Source: Rhodanobacter_A agri (GTDB lineage Bacteria > Pseudomonadota > Gammaproteobacteria > Xanthomonadales > Rhodanobacteraceae). From it: a stretch of 64,000 nucleotides of DNA. The position numbers and the translations under genes are program-made. A model generated the notes under the pieces. That model saw nothing but the letters and a program-made list of their open reading frames with translations, ran no database searches and was not told the origin of the DNA. Below, in pieces: positions 25,755 to 37,783 of the stretch (position 1 is the stretch's first letter; each line of letters opens with the position of its first letter). The stretch covers positions 215,318-279,317 of the forward strand of contig NZ_JADIKL010000005.1 in NCBI RefSeq assembly GCF_044904705.1, written 5' to 3'.

Positions 25755-26351
25755 TCAGTCGAGCCGCCGCGCCGCGATGCGGCCGCGGCTGAGATCGGCG
25801 ATACGTGCCTCGGCTTCGGCGGCGCGTTGCGCCGGCAGCTCGAATTCCAGGGTCACGCCGTCGGCGTCGAATTGCTCCCGTGCGGTTTCGGCGCCGAGGT
25901 CGCGCAGGCGCGCCTTGAGCAGGGCGAGTTCCGCGAACTCGCAGCGGAGACTCAGCCGGGCCATCGCCACGATGGGCACGCGCGCGGCGGTGCGCAGGCA
26001 TTCCGCCGCGGTACCGCCGTAGGCGCGGGCGAGGCCGCCGGCGCCGAGCTTGATGCCGCCGTACCAACGCGTCACCACTACCGCCACGCGATCGAAGCCC
26101 TGGCTCTCGATCGCCTGCAGGATCGGCCGGCCGGCGGTGCCGCCGGGTTCGCCGTCGTCGTTGAAGCGGTAGTCCTGGCCGATGCGGTAGGCCCAGCAGT
26201 TGTGCGTGGCGTCCGCGGCGGACACCTCGCGCACGAAGGCCAGCGCCTGCTCCGGCGAAGCGACCGGCGCGGCCTGGGCGAGGAAGCGGCTTTTCTTGAT
26301 CTCCTCGGCGTGCCGGCAGGCTTCGACGAGCGTGTGCAGCGGTTCGTTCAT
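25755..26351 (-). CDS. yigZ: YigZ/IMPACT family protein (UPF0029)
   Basis: A 198-residue protein with the UPF0029 signature (DDGEPGGTAGRPIL, residues 66-79, and RWYGGIKLGAGGLARAYG, about 94-111) and the C-terminal DUF1949-like ferredoxin domain. Eukaryotic IMPACT regulates GCN2, but bacterial members have no settled function. The ATG at 26351 is chosen because the conserved HAEEIKKSRFLA follows closely, and the longer open frame upstream is unconserved. It is divergent from the DUF218 pair. Confidence 0.88.
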   Translation of the reverse strand: MNEPLHTLVEACRHAEEIKKSRFLAQAAPVASPEQALAFVREVSAADATHNCWAYRIGQDYRFNDDGEPGGTAGRPILQAIESQGFDRVAVVVTRWYGGIKLGAGGLARAYGGTAAECLRTAARVPIVAMARLSLRCEFAELALLKARLRDLGAETAREQFDADGVTLEFELPAQRAAEAEARIADLSRGRIAARRLD

Positions 26352-26434
26352 GCGCGCAGGGTAGGTGAAGCGCGGCATTGCGTCATGCCTTTGCTTTACG
26401 CTGCGGACTTTGCGCTGTGCCGGAGTGAAGGGTG

Positions 26435-27193
26435 ATGTCGATGGATGTGCTGATCGTGCTGGTGCTGCTGGGTGTGGCCTTGCGCGTGCTGAGGCGACGG
26501 CGCACAGCCGCTGTCGCGCTGGGGCTGGCGGTGCTGCTGTTTCTCGTGACGGGCTGGGGCCTGCTGCCGGCCTGCTTGCTGCAGAGCCTGCAAGGGCCGT
26601 ATGCGCGACGCCCCGCGATCGCCTGGGCGCCGCGCAATGCCATCGTGCTGCTGGGCGCCGGCGCACAGCGCGCGGCAGATGGCACGGTGGAGCCGGGAGA
26701 GCCTGCGCACAGCCGCCTCAACGAGGCGCTGGCGCTGTATCGCGAATGCAAGGCGAGCGGCATGGACTGCCGGCTCGAAGTAAGCGGCGGCGACGCGCGG
26801 CACACTGGCGAGTCGGAAGCCGCGGTATACGCCGCCGTGCTGGAGCGCATGGGCGTGGCAGGCGCCGACCTGCTGCTGGAACCCCGCAGCATGAATACCT
26901 GGCAGAACGCCCAGTTCAGCGCGCCGCTGCTGCACGGTTACGGTGCGCAGCGCGTGGTGCTGGTGTCTTCGGCCATGCATTTGCGCCGCGCCAGCCTGTA
27001 TTTCGCGCATTTCGGCATCGCGGCCACGCCGGTGCGCAGCGACTGGGCGAAGGAACGCATGGACTGGTGGCCGCAGTCGTGGAACTTCGCGGTGACCGAC
27101 CTGGCGCTGCATGAATACGTCGGCGTTCTGCGCTACCACGTCTACAACGCGCTGGGCTGGAATGTGCAGGCCACGGACCCGGGCGCGCCGTAG
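26435..27193 (+). CDS. DUF218/YdcF-like protein, first of a tandem pair
   Basis: A 252-residue protein with two N-terminal membrane helices, then the DUF218 domain (NAIVLLGAG, ECKASGMDCRLEVSGGD, LEPRSMNTWQNAQFS, VVLVSSAMHLRRASLYF). Members such as SanA/ElyC act in envelope maintenance and bind S-adenosylmethionine-like or phosphorylated ligands. The start is GTG at 26432 or ATG at 26435, both after GGAGTGAAGG. The following gene is a paralogue. Confidence 0.85.
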   Translation: MSMDVLIVLVLLGVALRVLRRRRTAAVALGLAVLLFLVTGWGLLPACLLQSLQGPYARRPAIAWAPRNAIVLLGAGAQRAADGTVEPGEPAHSRLNEALALYRECKASGMDCRLEVSGGDARHTGESEAAVYAAVLERMGVAGADLLLEPRSMNTWQNAQFSAPLLHGYGAQRVVLVSSAMHLRRASLYFAHFGIAATPVRSDWAKERMDWWPQSWNFAVTDLALHEYVGVLRYHVYNALGWNVQATDPGAP

Positions 27194-27243
27194 CGACGCG
27201 GTCCCCCGGCATAATGGCGGCGTCGCCCATCGCTGGAGCATCC

Positions 27244-27984
27244 ATGATCCTGCCTGCGCTGATCGCCTTGCTGGTCTGTGCCTGGTTGGCAGGGCATGTG
27301 GGTTGGCGTCGCCTGCGGCTGGCAGGCGTGATGCTGGCAGTGATGGCGGTGTTCGCCGTTGGCTGCGGCCCGGTGCCGAATCTGCTGCTGCGTGGCTGGC
27401 AGGCGCCGTATGCACATCGCCCGGCGCTGGATTGGGCACCCAGCAACGTGATCGTGCTGCTCACCGCCAACGCCAACAACCCGCCCGGCGACGTGCCGGA
27501 ACCGGGCCTGGCCGGCCACGCGCGGGTGGCCGAGACGATGTATCTCTACAACACCTGCCGCGCCGCCGGCATGCATTGCACGGTGCTGGTTAGTGGCGGA
27601 GATACCTACACCGAGGGCGAGCCGCTGGCGCAGGTCTACGGCAAGGCGCTGGCGCGGCTCGGCTTGCCGGCGGCCGACATGGTGCTCGAACCGCGCAGCC
27701 GCACCACCTGGCAGAACGCCGATTTCGCGCGGGCGCCGCTGGCGCGCATCGGCGCGCAACGGGTCTGGCTGGTTAGTTCGGCGCTGCACCTGCGACGCGC
27801 CGAGTTCGCGTTCCGCCGCTTCGGCATCGCGGTCACGCCGGTGCGGGCGGACTATGTGCGCAATGCATGGTCGTTGCTGCCGTTGGCCAGCAACCTGAGC
27901 CTTACCGACCATGCCTTGCATGAATATGCCGGCATGGCGTTGTATCGCTGGATGGCGTGGCGGCAGGGCGGCGTTGCGAAATGA
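27244..27984 (+). CDS. DUF218/YdcF-like protein, second of a tandem pair
   Basis: A 246-residue paralogue of the preceding gene with the same architecture: two N-terminal helices, then NVIVLLTANA, VLVSGGDTYTEGE, LEPRSRTTWQNADFA and VWLVSSALHLRRAEFAF. The cysteine after helix two (VGCG) could be a lipobox but is probably structural. The ATG at 27244 follows GGAGCATCC. The two genes are about 50 nt apart and probably co-transcribed. Confidence 0.85.
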   Translation: MILPALIALLVCAWLAGHVGWRRLRLAGVMLAVMAVFAVGCGPVPNLLLRGWQAPYAHRPALDWAPSNVIVLLTANANNPPGDVPEPGLAGHARVAETMYLYNTCRAAGMHCTVLVSGGDTYTEGEPLAQVYGKALARLGLPAADMVLEPRSRTTWQNADFARAPLARIGAQRVWLVSSALHLRRAEFAFRRFGIAVTPVRADYVRNAWSLLPLASNLSLTDHALHEYAGMALYRWMAWRQGGVAK

Positions 27985-28014
27985 CCTTTTCCCAGGTCGT
28001 GCCTGCGGGAGGGT

Positions 28015-29442
28015 CTAGCGCCGCATCACCATCAGTCGCAGTTCGCTCATGTCATCGATCGCGTAGCGCACGCCCTCGCGGCCGAGGCCGGAGAGCTTCA
28101 CGCCGCCGTAGGGCATGTTGTCCACGCGGAAGCTGGGAATGTCGTTGACCACCACGCCGCCTTGTTCCAGCTCGTCCCAGGCGCGCATCGCGTGCTCCAG
28201 GCTGTCGGTGAAGATGCCAGCCTGCAGGCCGTAGTCGGAGTCGTTGACCATCGCAATGGCTTCATCGATGGTCTGGAACGGCGCGAGCAAGGCGAACGGG
28301 CCGAACGCCTCCATGCGATTGGCCTTGGCATCGACCGGTACGTTTTCCATCAAGGTGGCGTCGAGCATGTTGCCGCGGCGCTTGCCGCCGCAGAGGATCT
28401 TTCCGCCCGCCGCCTTTGCTTCCATGATCCAGCCGTGCAGGCGCTCGGCGGCGGCCTCGTCGATCATCGGGCCGAGGAACACGCTCTTGTCCTTGGGGTC
28501 GCCGGCCTTGAGCTTCTTCGTGGCCGCGACGAGTTTCTTTTTCAGCATCTCGTAGATGTCGGCATGGGCGTAGATGCGCTGCACGCCGATGCAGCTCTGG
28601 CCGGACTGGTAGAACGCGCCGAAGATCAGCCGTTCCACCACCTTGCCCAGCTTCGGCCCCTGGTCGGCGTCGACGATGCAGGCCGCGTTGCCGCCCAGTT
28701 CCAGCGTCACCTTCTTGCGCCCGGCGCGTGCCTTGAGCTCCCAGCCGATTTGCCCGCCGGTGAAGGAGAGCAACTTGAAGCGTTCGTCCTCCACCAACGG
28801 CGCAGCATGCGCGCCGTCCAGCGGCAAGATGGAAAACGCGCCTTTCGGCAAGTCGGTTTCGGCCAGCACTTCGCCGATGATGAGCGCGCCGATAGGCGTC
28901 TTCTCGGAAGGCTTCAGCACGAACGGGCAGCCTGCCGCGATCGCCGGCGCCACCTTGTGCGCGACCAGGTTCAACGGAAAGTTGAACGGCGTGATGAAGG
29001 ACACCGGCCCGACCGGCACGCGCCGGGTGTAGCCGTGATAGCCATCGAGGCGCGCGGCCAGTTCCAGGTTCAAGGTCTCGCCGTTGATGCGCACGGCTTC
29101 CTCGGCGGCGATGCGGAACGTCTCGATCAGCCGTGTCACTTCGCCGGCCGCATCCTTGATCGGCTTGCCCGCCTCGATGCACAGCGCCTCGGCCAGCTCG
29201 TCGCGGCGCGCGTTGAAGCGGTCCGCGCAGTGCTGCAGCACCGCCTGCCGCGCCCAGGGCTTGAACTCGCGCATCGGCTTGGCCGCCTTCACCGCGGCGG
29301 CGATTGCCTTCTCGGTGACCTTGGCATCGGGCATGGCCACGCGGGTGGCTAGCTTGCCGCTGTACTTGTCCACGACATCCAGCAGGGTCTTTGACGTCTG
29401 CGGCTGGTTGGCGAGGTAGTAGGGGTAGGTCTTGTCGAGCAC
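28015..29442 (-). CDS. NAD(P)-dependent aldehyde dehydrogenase
   Basis: A 475-residue ALDH-superfamily enzyme with the general base Glu in VTLELGGNAACI and the catalytic Cys in YQSGQSCIGVQRI. The NAD-binding FITPFNFPLNLVAHKVAPAIA region is also present. It resembles the bacterial ALDH group near lactaldehyde/glyceraldehyde dehydrogenases, but the substrate is not identifiable. The start is GTG at 29442 with GGAG 8 nt upstream; no in-frame ATG lies near. Confidence 0.9.
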   Translation of the reverse strand: MLDKTYPYYLANQPQTSKTLLDVVDKYSGKLATRVAMPDAKVTEKAIAAAVKAAKPMREFKPWARQAVLQHCADRFNARRDELAEALCIEAGKPIKDAAGEVTRLIETFRIAAEEAVRINGETLNLELAARLDGYHGYTRRVPVGPVSFITPFNFPLNLVAHKVAPAIAAGCPFVLKPSEKTPIGALIIGEVLAETDLPKGAFSILPLDGAHAAPLVEDERFKLLSFTGGQIGWELKARAGRKKVTLELGGNAACIVDADQGPKLGKVVERLIFGAFYQSGQSCIGVQRIYAHADIYEMLKKKLVAATKKLKAGDPKDKSVFLGPMIDEAAAERLHGWIMEAKAAGGKILCGGKRRGNMLDATLMENVPVDAKANRMEAFGPFALLAPFQTIDEAIAMVNDSDYGLQAGIFTDSLEHAMRAWDELEQGGVVVNDIPSFRVDNMPYGGVKLSGLGREGVRYAIDDMSELRLMVMRR

Positions 29443-29515
29443 GGCGGGGACTCCGTGAATGGCTTGAACGATGAGCTTGCCGCGCGGCGCGTGGCCTTGC
29501 CGTGAGCGGGAATGC

Positions 29516-30868
29516 TCAATCTTCGCGCACGCGCAGCGGCAACTCGCCGTCGGCCAGGCGGGCGCGCAGCGCGGCGCCAGGCTCGACGCCTTGTGCGGAG
29601 CGCAGCACCTTGCCATCGGCATCGAACAAGATGGCGTAGCCGCGTTCCAGCGTGGCCAGCGGGCTCACCGCGTGCAAGGTGCGGGCGGCTTGCTGCAAGG
29701 CGTAGCGCTCGCGCTCGAGTTGGCGCGCGATGGCCTGGCGCAGGCGTTGCGACTGCTCGGCCAGGCGTCGCTGCAGCAGTGGCAGGCGTTGCTGCGGATG
29801 ACGCGCCTGTAGGCGTGCGTGCAGGCGGTCCAGCTTGGCGCGTTCGTGCTGCTGGCGTTCGCGCAGCACCGTGAGCAGGCGGTGACGCAGGTGGGCGAGA
29901 CGCTCGCGGTCGCGCGCCAGACGCGCTTGTGGGCGTTGTGCCTGCAGGCGCGCGAACAAGTGGTCGGCGCGCTGGTCCAGCGCCTGCAGCCGGCGCTGCT
30001 GCAGCGTGGCGAGGCGCTGCTGCAACTGGTGCAGATGCCGCAGCATGGTTTGCCCATCGGGCACCAGCAGTTCGGCCGCAGCCGAAGGTGTGGGTGCGCG
30101 CAGGTCGGCTACGAAGTCGGCGATGCTGAAATCGACTTCGTGACCCACGGCGCTCACCACCGGCACCGCGCTGGCGTGGATCGCGCGCGCCACCGCCTCA
30201 TCGTTGAACGCCCATAGGTCTTCCAGCGAGCCGCCGCCGCGGGTGACCAGCAGCACGTCGTAGCGGGCACTGGCCGAGGCTTTCCTGAGCATTGCCACGA
30301 TGGCGGGCGGCGCCTCGCGTCCCTGCACCGGCACCGGCAACACCTCGACATCGGCCAGCGGCCAGCGACGCGACAACACACTCAGCACGTCGCGGATCGC
30401 TGCGCCGGTGGCCGAGGTGATCACGCCGATGCGCCGCGCGTAGCGGGGCAGGGGGCGTTTGCGGGCGGGATCGAACAGGCCTTCGGCGTCGAGCTTCGCC
30501 TTCAGCTGCTCGAAGGCACGTTGCAGCGCACCTTCGCCGGCAGGTTCCATGTGCTCGGCGACCAATTGGAATTCGCCGCGCGGTTCGTACAGGCCCACCC
30601 GTGCGCGCAGCAACACCTGCATGCCGTCGGCGGGCTTGAAGCGCAGCGCGGTGGTTTTCGGGCGGAACATCGCGCAGCGCACCTGGGCGCCGCTGTCCTT
30701 CAGCGTGAAGTAGAGATGCCCCGAGGCAGGACGCGCCACATTGGACAGCTCGCCCTCGATCCACACCAGCGGCAACGCGTCTTCCAGCAGACCGCGCACC
30801 AGCCGGTTCAGCGTGCTGGGGGTGAGGATGCGGCGGGGTGGAGCGGCGTGGTCGTCGGGCGCGTGCAT
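29516..30868 (-). CDS. xseA: Exodeoxyribonuclease VII large subunit
   Basis: A 450-residue subunit with an N-terminal OB-fold (VWIEGELSNVARPASGHLYFTLKD, residues 35-58), the central nuclease core (RRIGVITSATGAAIRDVLSVLSRR and VVSAVGHEVDFSIADFVADLRAPTPS) and a long coiled-coil C-terminal half. With XseB it degrades single-stranded DNA to short oligonucleotides. xseB is not in this window. The length is typical of the family. Confidence 0.97.
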   Translation of the reverse strand: MHAPDDHAAPPRRILTPSTLNRLVRGLLEDALPLVWIEGELSNVARPASGHLYFTLKDSGAQVRCAMFRPKTTALRFKPADGMQVLLRARVGLYEPRGEFQLVAEHMEPAGEGALQRAFEQLKAKLDAEGLFDPARKRPLPRYARRIGVITSATGAAIRDVLSVLSRRWPLADVEVLPVPVQGREAPPAIVAMLRKASASARYDVLLVTRGGGSLEDLWAFNDEAVARAIHASAVPVVSAVGHEVDFSIADFVADLRAPTPSAAAELLVPDGQTMLRHLHQLQQRLATLQQRRLQALDQRADHLFARLQAQRPQARLARDRERLAHLRHRLLTVLRERQQHERAKLDRLHARLQARHPQQRLPLLQRRLAEQSQRLRQAIARQLERERYALQQAARTLHAVSPLATLERGYAILFDADGKVLRSAQGVEPGAALRARLADGELPLRVRED

Positions 30869-30972
30869 GAGAGGACGAGCCTAGCACGTCTTGCATGGAT
30901 GCAAGAGGCTTGCATAACAGTGGGTTGGCGGACGTTGTGCAGGTAGTGCCTGATATACCGGGACGCGCTGGA

Positions 30973-32403
<1,431 letters not shown>

Positions 32404-32518
32404 GGGGGGAGTGTGCCATGCCCGGCGATCCGGTTTCGCCGTGCGGTCATGGGCATTCCGTTATGCTTGTCGCCTGCGCCGCGACGTCGAGCGGCGGTAT
32501 CTTCCCCCGGTTGCCTGC

Positions 32519-33778
<1,260 letters not shown>

Positions 33779-33829
33779 GCGCGGCGCGCCTCGCTTCAAG
33801 CACCCGACAACGACTTGCTGTAGCCGAAC

Positions 33830-34171
33830 ATGAACGATCTGCCCCATTGTCCGAAGTGCGACTCCGCCTACACCTATGAGGATGGCGGCCTGTTGATCTG
33901 CCCCGAGTGCGCGCACGAGTGGTCGAGGGACGCGGCCGCCGCCGCCGAGAGCGACGAACTGGTGGTGAAGGACGCCAATGGCAACCGGCTGGCCGACGGC
34001 GACAGCGTCACGGTGATCAAAGACCTCAAGGTCAAAGGCTCGTCCCTGGTGGTCAAGGTCGGCACCAAGGTCAAGAACATCCGTTTGGTGGAAGGCGACC
34101 ACGACATCGACTGCAAGATCGACGGCATCGGCCCGATGAAGCTGAAGTCGGAGTTCGTGCGCAAAGCCTGA
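33830..34171 (+). CDS. PhnA/YjdM family zinc-ribbon protein
   Basis: A 113-residue protein with an N-terminal zinc ribbon (CPKCDSAYTYEDGGLLICPEC) and a C-terminal SH3-like PhnA domain (DANGNRLADGDSVTVIKDLKVKGSS). The family was named for phosphonate operons but is usually encoded alone and its function is unsettled. It lies 51 nt after ispG, possibly in the same transcript. Confidence 0.93.
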   Translation: MNDLPHCPKCDSAYTYEDGGLLICPECAHEWSRDAAAAAESDELVVKDANGNRLADGDSVTVIKDLKVKGSSLVVKVGTKVKNIRLVEGDHDIDCKIDGIGPMKLKSEFVRKA

Positions 34172-34362
34172 GCCACGTCGCGGCCAGGCGCGCCTGCGGC
34201 GCGTTCGCATCCATTGGCACTGTCGCACCATGCTCGATGGTCTTGCGCGCAACTGCGCTACGCGGGAGCTGAGACGTCCGCCGCAGGATGGGTTATCGTG
34301 CCCCGTCCGCCGCGCTGGAGCGTGGCGGAGCGCCTTTCAGCCAGGCTTTGGGGGAACGCTGC

Positions 34363-35196
34363 ATGCGGACGAATCCGCCACTGCGCATCGCGGGCATTTA
34401 TGTGTTGGTCGCCGCCACATGGATCTGGTGTTCCGACCGTGTCCTGGGCGTTCTGGTATCCGATGCGGACCTGCGCATGGAGCTGCAGACACTCAAGGGC
34501 TGGTTCTTCGTGCTGGTCACCGGCGCGATGCTGTTCTGGCTGATCCGCCACGACGTGCGACGCCTGGAGCGCAGCAACCGCCGCCTGCGTGCGGGGCGCG
34601 AGCAGGCCCTGCGTGTGCTGGTGACGGCGATGGACGCGCGCCACCAGGAAACCGGTCATCACTCCGAACGCGTGGCGCGCATGGCCACGGAGCTGGCACG
34701 GCTGGACGGCGTGCGGGGACGCGCGTTGGACGAGCTGCGGCTGGGTGCGCTGCTGCACGACATCGGCAAGCTGGCGCTGCCTGACACCATCCTCACCAAG
34801 CCCGGGCCGCTGGACGAGGCGGAACGCACGCTGATGCGCAAGCACCCGCGGATCGGCCACGAGCTGCTGCAGCAGGTGGACTTCCTGCGCGGGTCCAGCG
34901 AGGTGCCGTACAGCCACCATGAACGCTGGGACGGCGGCGGCTATCCGCAGGGACTATGCGGCGAGGAGATTCCGCTGGGCGCGCGCATCTTCAGCGTGAT
35001 CGATGTCTGGGATGCGCTGATCACCGAGCGCGTGTACAAGCCGGCCTGGCCGGAAACGCGGGTGCTCGAATACCTGCGCGAGATCGCCGGCAGCCAGCTC
35101 GATCCGCGGCTGGTTGAGCTGTTTCTCAAGCACTATGCGATGTTGAAACAGTTGGCGGCTGCACCGGAAACCGCTCCGGCTCAGCGGACCGCCTGA
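34363..35196 (+). CDS. Membrane-bound HD-GYP domain phosphodiesterase
   Basis: A 277-residue protein with two N-terminal membrane helices (about residues 8-25 and 45-62), a short coiled linker and an HD-GYP domain. The metal-binding His-Asp is at residues 132-133 (LLHDIGKL) and the signature HHERWDGGGYP is at about 186. Such domains hydrolyse cyclic di-GMP, so this gene and the diguanylate cyclase at 42.9 kb are opposing activities. The 3' end overlaps the convergent aat gene by 16 nt. The start ATG at 34363 lies after GGGGGAACGC. Confidence 0.93.
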   Translation: MRTNPPLRIAGIYVLVAATWIWCSDRVLGVLVSDADLRMELQTLKGWFFVLVTGAMLFWLIRHDVRRLERSNRRLRAGREQALRVLVTAMDARHQETGHHSERVARMATELARLDGVRGRALDELRLGALLHDIGKLALPDTILTKPGPLDEAERTLMRKHPRIGHELLQQVDFLRGSSEVPYSHHERWDGGGYPQGLCGEEIPLGARIFSVIDVWDALITERVYKPAWPETRVLEYLREIAGSQLDPRLVELFLKHYAMLKQLAAAPETAPAQRTA

Positions 35197-35918
35197 TCGT
35201 CGCCCGGCTGGATCAGCAGCGCCCCAGCATCGGCCCAGTTGCCCACCCGGCCGGGCAGGGCGGCCAACTGCGCCACCTCGTGCAGGAAGCGCTCGCGCGA
35301 CAACTCTTCGGCGCCCAGGCCCAGGGTGTGTGCATTGGCGACCTGCGCATCGATCAGCGGCCAGCCCCATTGCCGCAGCAGTCCGGCCAGTGCCGCCAGG
35401 GCGAGTTTGGAACCGCCGCTTTCGGCACTGAACATCGACTCGCCGCAGAACAGCTGGCCGACCGCCACGCCGTAGATACCGCCTACCAATCGCTCTCCGT
35501 CCCACACTTCCACGCTGTGTGCGTGGCCGAGCCGATGCAGTTGCGTGTATGCCTCGATCATCCCCGGCAGGATCCAGGTACCGGCATGGCCGTCGCGCGG
35601 TGCGGCGCAGGCCCGAATCACCGCTTCGAACGCGCGATCCACGCTGAGCCGCCATCGCTTGCCGCGCAGCTGCCGGCGCAGGCTGCGATTGACGTGCATG
35701 TTCTCGGTACGGAACACGCAGCGCGGATCGGGCGACCACCACAGGATCGGCTCCTCTTCGCCGAACCACGGGAAGATGCCCTGGCCATAGGCGGCGAGCA
35801 AGCGTTTGGGGGAAAGGTCGCCGCCGAACGCCAGCAGCCCGTTCGGTTCGGGCAGCGCGGCGCGCGGGTCGGGAAAGCGCGTCGGCGCGGCGGGATCGAG
35901 TTGGGGCAGGCGGATCAT
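35181..35918 (-). CDS. aat: Leucyl/phenylalanyl-tRNA--protein transferase
   Basis: A 245-residue enzyme that adds Leu or Phe to N-terminal Arg/Lys, creating the N-degrons recognised by ClpS, whose gene is also in this window. Conserved parts are NGLLAFGGDLSPKRLLAAYGQGIFPWF and ILWWSPDPRCVF near the N-terminus, then GGIYGVAVGQLFCGESMFS. The ATG at 35918 overlaps the stop of the upstream N-acyltransferase gene (ATGA). The frame extends further upstream, but only inside that gene. Confidence 0.96.
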   Translation of the reverse strand: MIRLPQLDPAAPTRFPDPRAALPEPNGLLAFGGDLSPKRLLAAYGQGIFPWFGEEEPILWWSPDPRCVFRTENMHVNRSLRRQLRGKRWRLSVDRAFEAVIRACAAPRDGHAGTWILPGMIEAYTQLHRLGHAHSVEVWDGERLVGGIYGVAVGQLFCGESMFSAESGGSKLALAALAGLLRQWGWPLIDAQVANAHTLGLGAEELSRERFLHEVAQLAALPGRVGNWADAGALLIQPGDDQAVR

Positions 35919-37045
35919 CGGCCGGCGCCCTGCGCGTACGGGCTGTGCGTCATGCATTCTTCTGCATAGAGACCGATAGCCTCGGCTTCCCCTCGCAGCG
36001 CCTCGCGCACGGCGGCGCGGAACCCTTCGTGCGGCAGCAGGTGGCGTGAGTACGTGCGTACAGGCAGGAAGCCGCGCGCGAGTTTGTGCTCGCCCTGCGC
36101 ACCAGGTTCGAAGCTTTGCAGACCCTGCGTGATCGCGTAGTCGATGCCGCGGTAGTAGCACAGCTCGAAATGCAGACCCGGTATCTCGACGCGGCTGCCC
36201 CAGTAGCGGCCGTACAGCACACCGCTCCCTTCGAGGAACAGCGCCATTGCCGCGATGCCGGCCTCGTCGTACGCCAGCGCCAGTTGCGCCATGCCGCCCA
36301 GCGTGCCGAGCCGGCGGAAGAAATCCGCCGTGAGTGCGGCGTGGTTGCCTTTGGCGTCGAAGGTGGCCAGGTAGAGCGCGTGCACTTCGGCCCACTCGGC
36401 CTGGTCCAGCGTATCGCCGCGGCGCCACGCCAGGCGCAGGCCGCTGGCAGCGACGCGGTTGCGCTCGTGGCGGATGTTCGCGCGCTTCTTGTGGTTGAGC
36501 GCGGCGAGGAAATCGTCGAAGTCGCGCCAGCCGCGGTTGCGCCAGTGGAACTGCACGTCCGAGCGCGCCAGCCAGTCGGCGCCGAACGCAGCAGCTTCAC
36601 CCTCGCGGAGGAAGTTGGCGTGTACCGAGGACAACTGCAGGCGTTCTGCCTCGTGGTGCATGGCGTCCACCAGCGCGCCCTGCCATGCGATGCGACCGCC
36701 GACAAGCAGCCGCGGTCCGCTCACCGGCGAATACGGCACGGCGCACAGCAGCTTGGGGTAGTAGTCGCCGCCGGCGCGTTCCCACGCATCGGCCCAACTC
36801 CAGTCGAACACGAATTCGCCGTGCGAGTTGCCCTTCAGATAGAGCGGCGCGGCGGCGATCAGTCGACCCTGTTCGTAGAGGCCGAGGTGATGTGCCTGCC
36901 AGCCCCAGGCGGGACGGATGCAGCCGGTGTCTTCCAGCGCGCACAGGAAGGCATGCGACACGAAGGGATTGCCGTCGGGTCGCAGCGCGTCCCAGTCCGC
37001 GGCGGGGATGTCGGCGATGCGGTCGTGGAAACGCGTTTCGATCAC
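35915..37045 (-). CDS. GNAT/FemAB-like N-acyltransferase (DUF482 family)
   Basis: A 376-residue protein of the peptidogalycan/FemAB-like family (WDALRPDGNPFVSHAFLCALEDTGC, LYLKGNSHGEFVFDWSWADA, KKRANIRHERN and a C-terminal RGFLPVRTYSRH). It has the double-GNAT fold used for aminoacyl or acyl transfer, but no confirmed substrate. It is translationally coupled to aat. Confidence 0.85.
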   Translation of the reverse strand: MIETRFHDRIADIPAADWDALRPDGNPFVSHAFLCALEDTGCIRPAWGWQAHHLGLYEQGRLIAAAPLYLKGNSHGEFVFDWSWADAWERAGGDYYPKLLCAVPYSPVSGPRLLVGGRIAWQGALVDAMHHEAERLQLSSVHANFLREGEAAAFGADWLARSDVQFHWRNRGWRDFDDFLAALNHKKRANIRHERNRVAASGLRLAWRRGDTLDQAEWAEVHALYLATFDAKGNHAALTADFFRRLGTLGGMAQLALAYDEAGIAAMALFLEGSGVLYGRYWGSRVEIPGLHFELCYYRGIDYAITQGLQSFEPGAQGEHKLARGFLPVRTYSRHLLPHEGFRAAVREALRGEAEAIGLYAEECMTHSPYAQGAGR

Positions 37046-37121
37046 GCGCGCAGCATACGACGCTTCCGCAGGGTGGCTACGGCAAGTCGGCGCGGGCGAT
37101 GTGGAGGCATCGGACAGGCGC

Positions 37122-37778
37122 TCAATGCAACACGGGCAACTGCGCGGCGAGTGCCTGTACGAAGGCCTCGGGTCGGCCGTAGTAATGGTGGTGCGGCAGC
37201 AGCGTGCGGCGCCCGTCGGTTTCCAGCAGCAGCGTGGGGAAGCCCTGGCCGTCTACCTCGTCCAGCAAGCGGCGGCTGGCGTGCACGTGCTCGAACACGG
37301 CGTGGCCGTCGGCGGCGGCATAGGCCAGCGCGAAGCGTGCGCCGTCCAAGCCGATCTCCTCGGCCAGTTCGTCCAGCACCATGGGCTCGGCCACGCGCAG
37401 GCCGCGCTGGTAGTGCGCGTTCTGGATCGCCACCAGCATCGGATACGCTTTCGCGGCATCCAGCGACCCGGCAGCGAGCACGGCGGCGATCGGCGGCAGC
37501 GAATACAGCACGGTGCCGTCCTCGGCCAGCAGGCCCTGCTTGTAGGCCTCGCCGAACGGCTGGCCGCTGAGCTGCGCAATGCGCTCGTCGGAATGCACGA
37601 TGTGCTGCGCCAGCTCGGCATCGACCCGGCGCGGCTCGCCGAACAAGCCGCCGCCGTGCAGGCGCAGCGCGAGGCGGCTGCCCAGCTGCGCCAGCGCCGC
37701 GCCCACCAGCGGTTGCGCGGCGTAGCACCAGCCGCACAACGGGTCGTGGATGTAATGCAGCGTGGCGGCGGCAGTCAC
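37122..37778 (-). CDS. DsbA-family (FrnE-like) thioredoxin-fold protein
   Basis: A 218-residue thioredoxin-fold protein with the active-site CGWC at residues 15-18 (HDPLCGWCYAAQPL) and no signal peptide, so it is probably cytoplasmic, like FrnE/COG3531 members. The GTG start at 37778 lies 5 nt after the trxB stop, which gives an operon with thioredoxin reductase and supports a redox role. No ATG alternative exists near the N-terminus. Confidence 0.85.
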   Translation of the reverse strand: MTAAATLHYIHDPLCGWCYAAQPLVGAALAQLGSRLALRLHGGGLFGEPRRVDAELAQHIVHSDERIAQLSGQPFGEAYKQGLLAEDGTVLYSLPPIAAVLAAGSLDAAKAYPMLVAIQNAHYQRGLRVAEPMVLDELAEEIGLDGARFALAYAAADGHAVFEHVHASRRLLDEVDGQGFPTLLLETDGRRTLLPHHHYYGRPEAFVQALAAQLPVLH

Positions 37779-37783
37779 GAAGC

